From positions 1-64,000 of IMG/VR virus record IMGVR_UViG_3300030328_002692: 64,000 nt of DNA; one strand, 5' to 3'. Positions 56,655 through 64,000 of this stretch are shown here, in pieces. Both the position numbers and the translations under genes were made by a program. The DNA comes from a virus. The notes under the pieces are model-generated. The model made no database searches, had not been told where the DNA came from, and was given only the letters and a program-made list of their open reading frames with translations. Each line of letters opens with the position of its first letter. The stretch's first letter is position 1.

Positions 56655-57116
56655 TTAACTCCAGAGACTCGCGTCAGTCATTTTTCCATATTGTAGAGGT
56701 ATTTTTATAACTTGAAATCTAAAATTTGTTGCTGTTCTACTATTACCTGCCATACCATTGGCGTGTGCAGACTGCCTAAATTTTATAGGATTGACATTAG
56801 TAGTAGTTGCTTCATGCATTCCTGCCCTGTCTTGATATTCCTCTATCATATTAGCAGCATTATAAGTTTCAATTGTTCCTTGTTTATCGTCCATTGAAAT
56901 TATTAAAGGAATATACCCTAATGTTCCTTTTGTTGCTGACCAATTGACTCCTGTAGTGTTACCCGATATATTCCCTCCAGCATAAACCATTCCACTTCTT
57001 GCTGAAGTAGAATCAAAAATTAAAGGCTCACTTGGACTAAGTACATTATCTCCTGGTTGAGATACTTTCAATACATAAGTACTTCCATCATTTCCTAGTA
57101 ATATTCTATTTGCCAT
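56655..57116 (-). CDS. Tail-region paralog C (MANR family), 153 aa
   Basis: Starts MANRILLGNDGSTYVLKVSQ followed by LIFDSTSARSGMVYAGGN, aligned with paralog A (LAFDSRSVRGMVLHAKG). LGYIPLIISMDDKQG and a beta-rich end (NFRFQVIKIPLQYG) complete it. It is adjacent to the tail-hub gene, from whose coding frame it is separated by 2 nt. Confidence 0.68.
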   Translation of the reverse strand: MANRILLGNDGSTYVLKVSQPGDNVLSPSEPLIFDSTSARSGMVYAGGNISGNTTGVNWSATKGTLGYIPLIISMDDKQGTIETYNAANMIEEYQDRAGMHEATTTNVNPIKFRQSAHANGMAGNSRTATNFRFQVIKIPLQYGKMTDASLWS

Positions 57117-57118
57117 AA

Positions 57119-60100
57119 TTAATCCGTTATTAAAATTCTGTTATTTCCACCGTCCAATACGATGTTTCCTCCACCAACTGTTATAGTTGATGCTGCGTTT
57201 ATTCTGTCTCCATTTACTGAGCCTGTTACTACCATATCTCCATGAACCATTCCGACTACAGCTGACCACGAACTTCCATTATATTTGAAAGCATTAGTAT
57301 CTGAAGAAGAACTATTTGTAGTTACTGTAACCACATCATTTGCTATTGGGGCTCTTCCAACTGCATTAGTAAATTCAGTATTTGTAGGAGCGTCTGTGTT
57401 TCCTAGTACTAATACAAAGTGAGCTGCCATAACAGCATTTGAGCCTGCAGGTCCTGGACCTCCTGTCGGTCCTGGGCCTCCTGTTGGTCCTGGACCACCT
57501 GGAGGTCCTGGATTACCATTAGTACCATTAGTTCCATTAGTCCCATTAGTTCCATCAGTACCATCAGTACCATCAGTTCCATCAGTACCTGGACTACCTG
57601 GGCTACCTGCTGGTCCTGCTAATGAGAAGTTACCTGCTAAAGATAGAGCTCCTGAACTTGCAGTATATTTTAAATGGTTTGTAGAATCTCCTAAATAGAA
57701 GTTACCACTTGTATCTAAGTAGAATCCATTATCGTTGTCTGTAAATGAAGTCTTATTTGGAGTATAGAAAGCACCACCATTTGCTAATACCATATTACTT
57801 CCTACATTTAAATTATTTGTTAGAGTAGTATTTGCTGTAAGTTTACCTGCACTTAATGTGCCGTCTACAATTACACTTCCATCAAAAGTTTCTGTAACTA
57901 ATGAACTGAAATCAGCTGCATCTGCTTCAGATGCTGTAGCAGTTGCTGTAGCTGTATACACTCTTGTGCCTGCTTTATTTGCACTATTGTCTGTTATTGT
58001 TATTCTGTCGTTTGGTTGTATTTTACTGTCTGAAGCTGCTGCTATTACTAAGGCTGCTATTGCATTAGCATTAGCATCATCTAATGACCCTACCCAGTTT
58101 GTTACGTTTGATGCACTCAACCCACTAGTGCTTGATTCTTCAAAATTAAACACACTTCCACCACGAGAACCTGCTGCTCCTGCACTACCAGGGCTACCTG
58201 CACTACCGTCTGCTCCTTCTGCTACTTTTGTAATAGTTGAGGAACTAGTATAAGTGTTGGCTGCTCCAGCATTTCTTTCTGCAGTAGTACTTGTTACAGT
58301 TGCAGTAACTACAACTGAAGCATTACTATTGCCCATGTTTGCTTTTGATAATACTCTAGTATCTCCACTTCCTGTTAATGTTACGGAAGGACTGGTTGTA
58401 AATACTGGACTTGCTGATAAATTATGTCTGTTTGCTGTAAATGTTATATCGTTTGGACTTTGTAAAACACCACTTGAATTAGCTAAAAATGCTCCTGCAT
58501 CTGATTGTAATACTACATCATATAGAGTACTTGGTATAACTGTTGTTGCATTTGCAGGCCCGTGAAATGATGAGTATAGTACTTTTGATTTATTTTGTCC
58601 ACCCGAAGTTAGTACTACTCTTTTACCATGTCTAATCCAATAATACCTCTGTGCATTATCTGCTCCTAGAGCGTGGGCAAATACCTTAGTTGCTCCATCT
58701 GTTTTATGAAGTAATGTTCTATTATTTACATTAGTATCTGGACTTATATGTATTTCTGTAAACATATTATCAGTAAATGCAGTTGCGTTTGTCCAAGCTA
58801 AATCTATTGTTCCAATGTTTGTAGCTGTTGCAGTTAAACCATTAGGGGCTCCTGGTGATGCTGTTATACCACTTCTTTGGTCATTTCCAGATACACTTGG
58901 TAATGCTGGTTTTGATATAGTGTAAAAACTATCATCATATTCTTCAGCTGTTATTGAGGCTGTACAGTTTTGATTAAAGTTAATATTAGTTACTCTGAAA
59001 TATTTTTGGTCAAAGCCAAACTTATCATGGCTTACAGTAATTGTATCGCCTACAGTAAGTAGTAAAGCTTTGGGCCCAAGCTTAAAGCTTATTACCATAT
59101 TAAATCTAGACTTTCTTAAAAAGTTTTCTACATTTATACGAGCATTATAGTAACTTGAAATAGAAGCTACATTTACCGTACCTGATTTAATAACGTTCTT
59201 ATCTGCTCTCAAATAATTAGAATCATAGAATGAAACAGCAGTTCCTTTAAATTGGTTTCCTGGGTCTAGTATGGAAGATTTTACAGTATTATATGATTTA
59301 GAAGGGCCTTTATCATCAACTTTTACAGTTCCTATAATGTCTTCTTCTCTTATTACTCTTGGGTTGTGTTCTACTCCTATAGTATATCCAGTATAACTTC
59401 CTATGTTTGACGAAGTCACTTTTGTGCTTGTAATTACATCAGAAGTAGTTTCTATTTTGAGAATATATTTACCACCTTCATATGATAATATACCGTTGAA
59501 CTGTTTTAAGAAACCATTTATATTTTCAAATACAGATTTAGAAGTATCTACAACACCTGAAGTCTGGTGTCTTGTAACCTCTCTTTGATGGGGAGAGTTC
59601 CACCCTAAATATCTCCAATATTTTACAAAGTCTGCATCAAATATACTATATCCAGTATCAAAAGTTTTATTATCAGCATTATATTCAGACACATAATTTC
59701 TATACTCACCACTAGAAGACCTAGATAGACTTATAGTTGTACTTGAAATAGTGCCATTAGTATTTAACTTATATAAAGGTATTGAAGTAAGTGGACCTGT
59801 AAATCCTGTAGGGTTAGTTCCAGTTGGTTTTGTTGTTTTTGTACCTGCTGATGTTACTCTATAATATCCTGCATCAGTATAAATTATATCTCCTACAGTA
59901 TAAGAGTGATGATTCTTCATAAACATTTTTGAGAATTTTCCAAAACATTCTTCAAATACTGTATAGTCTGTCCCAGCTGAATCTGTGAAGTCACCTTTAG
60001 ATTTTACTTTACCCATAGATACCACAGTTCCTGAACTTGTACCATCTGAGGTTAATACATACCTATCTCCAACTGTAGCTGTTTTAGAGCCTGTAACCGT

Positions 60101-62899
60101 TTGAGTTCCTCTAGTATCACAAGTTCTTGCTGCTAATAACCAGTCTGATAATGAGATGTCTTTTTCTAAATCTAAACCTTTCCCGTATATATTGGAAATA
60201 GAATAGTCTAATAACTGTATAGCTGGGTTAATACTTATTCTTTTATCGCTTGTTGTTAGTTTAGTTAATAATTCATAAGTATAAACAGCATTATCAGAAT
60301 CAATAACATCATCTGGGTCTGGTTCTAAACCAGCGTCCCACATCTGAGATACTGTTGCTACTCTTTCACTTCCATCATAATCTGTTATTTCTCTTATTTG
60401 TTCTTGTCTTTGTTTTACGCCATCTATAGTAGTGGTTTTTATTAGTTTAATATCATATCCATTATAAGCATCGTCTGTTGAACTAGCACTACTAGCTAAT
60501 TTTATTTTATCGTTTGAAACTAATGTTTGTGAGCCTGAAGTAGCACCTGTAGAGTTTCCACCTGTATGAGTTAATGTTGTTCCTGAAGTATCAAAAACAA
60601 AACTTTTTCTAAAATAAGGCAAAGAATTGCTTGCCCAAGTAAAGTTCATTAATCCTGCTATACCATCAAAACCAGTTGCAAACCAGTTAGGGTTACTTCC
60701 TGTAGCAGCTGTTAAAGGAGCATTGGTAGGAGTACTTACTGTAACATCTACTGATAAAGTTGCTGGAACTGTTCCTGTATGTAGCTTATGATTATAAGTT
60801 ACCATATTCCAGGTATTAGAGCCATCTGTCATATAGAAAGCAGTAATTGCTGGAATTCCGTCAGTGTAATTTAATTCTGGTGGAGCGCTGAATCTGAATC
60901 TTTGTCTTATATTTGCATCTGAATCCACAAATGTCCATTTATCTATAATGGTAACAGCACTATTTATTGTTGCATTAGTATCTGTTCTTTTTAAATCTAC
61001 TACATCTCCTACTTTGAAGTTTGCTGCGTCTTCTCCACCTGCTCCTGTGTGGTCATAACTATAGTCATAGTTATAACAATCTAGTTCTTTACCTCTAACA
61101 ACGTACTCTATTTCAGGTACTGTTGTAGAATCTTCAGCAATCTCGCAATCTAATACTATATATGCTGTATCTAATAATCTGTGATTTGGACTCCAATATT
61201 CTTCATCTCCTGTAAAATAGTCGTTTTGTCTTTTAAATCCAGGACTTTGAGCAATTGAAACCAAAGTATCGTCTGCTTTTTGGAAAGGGCCTCCAGTATG
61301 GAGAGTTAACTGCATATTGTTAGGGTTACTAACTCTTATAGTTTCTCCATCAAGAACACCACCACCATTAGCATCAGTAGCTGTTAAACTTGGTAGATTA
61401 TTATTTGTATTGTAATAATGATTGTAATATGCGTCTATATATTCTTCTTCATAATCATATCCAGAGTCTCCATATCCAGCAAAACTTCTTTTTGGTGTAT
61501 AGTTACTTGCATTAGACCCACTTACTCCTGACCCTGATTTTCTGACTCCTCCTAGAGTATTTCCTAAATCTTGTCTGCCTCTACAAAATACTTCTATCCC
61601 ATCAACAGGAGTTGTTATTGAGTCATCTCTATCGTCTGAATCTTCTTTATTTATACAAACTAAAGGACTGCCATCAATGTATAAATCATATATTCCACCA
61701 ATTTTTCCTTCTGAAAGTGCATATGCTATGTATATGTTATTAGGGTCATTTGATTTTGTATCAACAAAAACAGGTAATCCAGCAACCCGGTCGATTCCAT
61801 AAACTACCGGAATTGTTCTTGAAGCTAGTGAGAAATTTAAATTTACATCTCGTTCTACTTCGACATCTTCCATGTAAGTAGATACTTTAACTTTACCGTA
61901 CCACTTTTTCTTTGTTTTTACGCGCATTTCCTGCTCTATAGCAGTATATGTTGCTAAAATATTTGTGGTTTGTTCTGCGTGCAGAAATCCTAAATCATTT
62001 GCATACTCAGGACGAATAGCAGCCTCTGGCTGTCCCCTATTATTAGCGTCTGCAGCCCTGTGAATTTTATCACTGGTCATTCTTCCTTTTATTTGGGCAA
62101 AATCTCCCCAATGACTTGTAAGGTTCCATTTTACTCTAAGACCTTGTGTAGGATTATCACTTATGCTAGTGGCATTTATAATCCCTTTAAATATGAGTAA
62201 AGGAGCTCCTGTGATTACCCCTGTTTCTGGATTTAAAAATGCTTTATATACAAATACTTCTCTATTGTGATATGATTTTAATGAACCATCATTTATCTCC
62301 CCGATCGGACCTTTTAGTTCGTCTGAGGCTACACTTATGGTTATGCTTGTACCACTTGACTGATTTCCAACAGCATGGTCTATAGCAGCTAAGGTTAATG
62401 CTGTATTATTTGTTTTTATTCCTGTTATTTTGTAATATTTTCCACTATTAGTACCACCTGAAATTAATATTTTATCTCCTTCCCTGAATCCTTTTTGAAC
62501 AAAATCTATACCAGAGGTAGTAGGTACACTAAGCACTGAGGAGCTTATAGTTACTTCTGAACTAGTAACACTTAGATTTAGGGATTCTGCAGCGAACTCT
62601 AGACTCATTCCAGAGGCTCTTGCCTCTATAGTCTCTTGATAAGTTCCTACTTTTAATATTTTGTCTGCTATATAAGTTTGTGAGCCATTTGAATTTCCAT
62701 CAGTATCTAAACTTCCATCATCAAAAGCTATATTATGTCCTGCATCAGTATAGTATGCATATCTTACTGCATCAGTACTGAATTTACCATTGAGCATGGC
62801 TTTACTAGGTCTTTCGAATTTAATTAAATGACAATAAGAAAACGGCTCATTATTTATGAGTACTTTTCTTAAATTTGCGTTTAAACTTCTTTCTGCCAT
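57119..62899 (-). CDS. Tail-tip/central hub protein (J-like), 1926 aa
   Basis: The first about 300 residues (LNANLRKVLINNEPFSYCHL, FKGIINATSISDNPTQGL) look like a DUF2163/hub-domain region. RTIPVVYGIDRVAGLPVFVD and the middle (FNGILSYEGGKYILKIETTS, ISFKLGPKALLLTVGDTITV) match the lambda J/gp27-like tail hub. A fibronectin III-like domain starts near residue 1345 (PNGLTATATNIGTIDLAW). A collagen-like Gly-X-Y stretch lies at about residues 1763-1822, followed by a short beta C-terminus. It forms the tail tip that contacts the host. The TAATG overlap with the upstream gene indicates coupling. Confidence 0.82.
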   Translation of the reverse strand: MAERSLNANLRKVLINNEPFSYCHLIKFERPSKAMLNGKFSTDAVRYAYYTDAGHNIAFDDGSLDTDGNSNGSQTYIADKILKVGTYQETIEARASGMSLEFAAESLNLSVTSSEVTISSSVLSVPTTSGIDFVQKGFREGDKILISGGTNSGKYYKITGIKTNNTALTLAAIDHAVGNQSSGTSITISVASDELKGPIGEINDGSLKSYHNREVFVYKAFLNPETGVITGAPLLIFKGIINATSISDNPTQGLRVKWNLTSHWGDFAQIKGRMTSDKIHRAADANNRGQPEAAIRPEYANDLGFLHAEQTTNILATYTAIEQEMRVKTKKKWYGKVKVSTYMEDVEVERDVNLNFSLASRTIPVVYGIDRVAGLPVFVDTKSNDPNNIYIAYALSEGKIGGIYDLYIDGSPLVCINKEDSDDRDDSITTPVDGIEVFCRGRQDLGNTLGGVRKSGSGVSGSNASNYTPKRSFAGYGDSGYDYEEEYIDAYYNHYYNTNNNLPSLTATDANGGGVLDGETIRVSNPNNMQLTLHTGGPFQKADDTLVSIAQSPGFKRQNDYFTGDEEYWSPNHRLLDTAYIVLDCEIAEDSTTVPEIEYVVRGKELDCYNYDYSYDHTGAGGEDAANFKVGDVVDLKRTDTNATINSAVTIIDKWTFVDSDANIRQRFRFSAPPELNYTDGIPAITAFYMTDGSNTWNMVTYNHKLHTGTVPATLSVDVTVSTPTNAPLTAATGSNPNWFATGFDGIAGLMNFTWASNSLPYFRKSFVFDTSGTTLTHTGGNSTGATSGSQTLVSNDKIKLASSASSTDDAYNGYDIKLIKTTTIDGVKQRQEQIREITDYDGSERVATVSQMWDAGLEPDPDDVIDSDNAVYTYELLTKLTTSDKRISINPAIQLLDYSISNIYGKGLDLEKDISLSDWLLAARTCDTRGTQTVTGSKTATVGDRYVLTSDGTSSGTVVSMGKVKSKGDFTDSAGTDYTVFEECFGKFSKMFMKNHHSYTVGDIIYTDAGYYRVTSAGTKTTKPTGTNPTGFTGPLTSIPLYKLNTNGTISSTTISLSRSSSGEYRNYVSEYNADNKTFDTGYSIFDADFVKYWRYLGWNSPHQREVTRHQTSGVVDTSKSVFENINGFLKQFNGILSYEGGKYILKIETTSDVITSTKVTSSNIGSYTGYTIGVEHNPRVIREEDIIGTVKVDDKGPSKSYNTVKSSILDPGNQFKGTAVSFYDSNYLRADKNVIKSGTVNVASISSYYNARINVENFLRKSRFNMVISFKLGPKALLLTVGDTITVSHDKFGFDQKYFRVTNINFNQNCTASITAEEYDDSFYTISKPALPSVSGNDQRSGITASPGAPNGLTATATNIGTIDLAWTNATAFTDNMFTEIHISPDTNVNNRTLLHKTDGATKVFAHALGADNAQRYYWIRHGKRVVLTSGGQNKSKVLYSSFHGPANATTVIPSTLYDVVLQSDAGAFLANSSGVLQSPNDITFTANRHNLSASPVFTTSPSVTLTGSGDTRVLSKANMGNSNASVVVTATVTSTTAERNAGAANTYTSSSTITKVAEGADGSAGSPGSAGAAGSRGGSVFNFEESSTSGLSASNVTNWVGSLDDANANAIAALVIAAASDSKIQPNDRITITDNSANKAGTRVYTATATATASEADAADFSSLVTETFDGSVIVDGTLSAGKLTANTTLTNNLNVGSNMVLANGGAFYTPNKTSFTDNDNGFYLDTSGNFYLGDSTNHLKYTASSGALSLAGNFSLAGPAGSPGSPGTDGTDGTDGTDGTNGTNGTNGTNGNPGPPGGPGPTGGPGPTGGPGPAGSNAVMAAHFVLVLGNTDAPTNTEFTNAVGRAPIANDVVTVTTNSSSSDTNAFKYNGSSWSAVVGMVHGDMVVTGSVNGDRINAASTITVGGGNIVLDGGNNRILITD

Positions 62900-63642
62900 T
62901 ATGCCTGTGCTTCTTCTAGATTGAGTGAGAATTGGTACAAGTTATTAGTACCAAGACTATACTGTTGAACATCTGCTTTCAGTATGACTCTAATTAAAGG
63001 TTGGTAATAATCAATTGTTGCACCTGAAGAGACAGACCTTTGAAGGTTTGGTGTAAAATACACTATTCTTTGTGATGTGCTTGGTTGACTGTGTAATCCT
63101 GAGTGATAAGTTGCATTATTCATAACTCTAGTTACTCTGTAGCTTTTAGTATGCAAACTATCATTACTATCCGTTATTGTGAACATATCGCCTACTTGAG
63201 GCTCAGTTGTTTGTGTTGAGGAATGTGTTGCTTGAACCATAAACTCTCCGCCTTGGTTATAAGCAGCAGCTGAAGTAGGGCTAGTACTTTGTGTGTATGT
63301 TGTAAAAGCTGAATTTCTTGAATTAAATTGATTTGGTAATTGTATATAAAATGGATTTAACTTCCCTTGTTGTATTAAAAAAGAATAAACTGGTTCGAAT
63401 TGGTCTCGTGTCATTGGGTTGTATTTTATACTAATATCCCATGAATGAGCTCCAGTACTCCTGGTAATAACTCTTCCACTATTTGTTCGTGATATTTGGG
63501 TAGGGCTCTTTGATGAGAAGTCCATTGAAGCATATCCAGGACCTGCTGTTCCTCCATTTCCTGTAGTTAAAGACTGGCCTCCATCTCCTATTGCATTATT
63601 TGGGTCTGGAAGTATATTTGTAAATGCTGTAAATGTTGCCAT
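62899..63642 (-). CDS. Minor tail protein / distal tail-like, 247 aa
   Basis: The core includes SWDISIKYNPMTRDQFEPVY, LNPFYIQLPNQFNSRN and, at the end, PLIRVILKADVQQYSLGTNN, with FSLNLEEA last. The pattern RxTGAHxWxIxxxYxPMTRxxF recalls distal tail/minor tail proteins next to tape-measure genes. Coupled directly to the tape measure gene upstream and the hub gene downstream. Confidence 0.7.
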   Translation of the reverse strand: MATFTAFTNILPDPNNAIGDGGQSLTTGNGGTAGPGYASMDFSSKSPTQISRTNSGRVITRSTGAHSWDISIKYNPMTRDQFEPVYSFLIQQGKLNPFYIQLPNQFNSRNSAFTTYTQSTSPTSAAAYNQGGEFMVQATHSSTQTTEPQVGDMFTITDSNDSLHTKSYRVTRVMNNATYHSGLHSQPSTSQRIVYFTPNLQRSVSSGATIDYYQPLIRVILKADVQQYSLGTNNLYQFSLNLEEAQA

Positions 63643-64000
63643 TATCCTCCGTATGCTCCTGTATTAACTTCTTCCATGAATTCTTCTCCATGTTCATTTG
63701 CTGCTTCTCTAATCATGCCTATGATGTTTCCTCTTTGCTCTAGTAGTAAATCTTCTACGCCTGCAGCGTCTACAGCATTGATTGAGAAGTTAACATTAGT
63801 TGTTCCACCTAATTTATCATTAGGTACAACTTCATATCCTGCTGTTGTAGGTTTCACTATTTCTGGACCTCTTTCTCCTACTAATATTTCTCCGCCTGCT
63901 GCATATCCTCTCTTCATTCCAGCTGCTCCGCCAGGTGTAAAGTTGTTTGCATTACTACCGAATCCTTTTTGTCCTCTAAGGAAGGCTAATTCTCCTGCAG
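63642..64000 (-). CDS. Tail tape measure protein, C-terminal part (cut by window edge)
   Basis: The frame is open to the window edge without an upstream start. It reads AGELAFLRGQKGFGSNANNF, then GYAAGGEILVGERGPEIVKP, the GGxxxxGERGPE motif typical of tape-measure C-termini, and ends GEEFMEEVNTGAYGG. An internal ATG at 63917 should not be taken as the gene start. The full protein would set tail length and indicate a long-tailed (siphovirus-type) phage. Only 119 residues are visible. Confidence 0.78.
   Translation of the reverse strand, partial: AGELAFLRGQKGFGSNANNFTPGGAAGMKRGYAAGGEILVGERGPEIVKPTTAGYEVVPNDKLGGTTNVNFSINAVDAAGVEDLLLEQRGNIIGMIREAANEHGEEFMEEVNTGAYGG

Noticed and set aside
57430-57612. 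Short tandem repeat in DNA, considered as a CRISPR array
   Set aside because: The repeat is a Gly-X-Y coding repeat in frame within the hub gene; there are no spacers or Cas genes.
63642-63917. Stand-alone 91-aa gene starting at 63917
   Set aside because: The frame stays open to the window edge and contains the GERGPE motif of tape-measure C-termini; the ATG at 63917 is internal.

Overview
The window is part of a low-GC, tailed double-stranded DNA phage (Caudoviricetes), most likely a siphovirus-type phage of a marine bacterium. The replication genes follow the order known from phage T5: a split NAD-dependent DNA ligase, DnaB-type helicase, primase, family A DNA polymerase, D10-like SF2 helicase, SSB-like protein, SbcD/SbcC, a PD-(D/E)XK nuclease and a flap endonuclease. 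They are followed by class I ribonucleotide reductase. The marine inference rests on the accessory set (Hsp20, glutaredoxin, 2-Cys peroxiredoxin, several 2OG-Fe(II) oxygenases, MazG, PPK2, ribosomal protein bS21). The host is not identified. No integrase, CRISPR array or IS element was seen.

Layout. 1-3.8 kb is a mostly non-coding control region. It holds six perfect DnaA boxes in pairs, dispersed GCGCCAGTG repeats, a palindrome array, promoters on both strands, four small genes, and a roughly 890-nt untranslated RNA with its own promoter and terminator (2820-3712) that looks like a large ornate phage RNA. 3.8-6.4 kb is a tight operon of small unknown genes. 6.36-6.97 kb is non-coding and structured. 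6.97-7.46 kb (minus) encodes bS21 and an HTH protein. 7.5-16 kb (plus) carries accessory, lysis and nucleotide genes. 16-37.7 kb (plus) is the replication and nucleotide block. A bidirectional terminator at 37.7 kb separates it from the convergent minus-strand virion block (37.7-64 kb): four giant repetitive fibre-like proteins, small virion proteins, a 1926-aa tail-tip/hub protein with a collagen-like stretch, and the C-terminus of the tape measure protein, cut by the window edge.

Regulation. About 18 promoter-like sites match the sigma70 consensus closely (TTGAC-N17/18-TATAAT), often within an extended context resembling AAAAATAnTTCTTGAC. In many of them an ATG lies exactly where transcription should start (usually 6 nt after the -10 hexamer), so ligA, ppk2, the bS21 operon and several others are predicted to be leaderless or to have dual starts. 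The same phage carries bS21, a ribosomal protein next to the anti-Shine-Dalgarno region, which makes a link between the two worth testing.

All calls were made by reading the sequence. No database search, RNA folding or coverage data were available.
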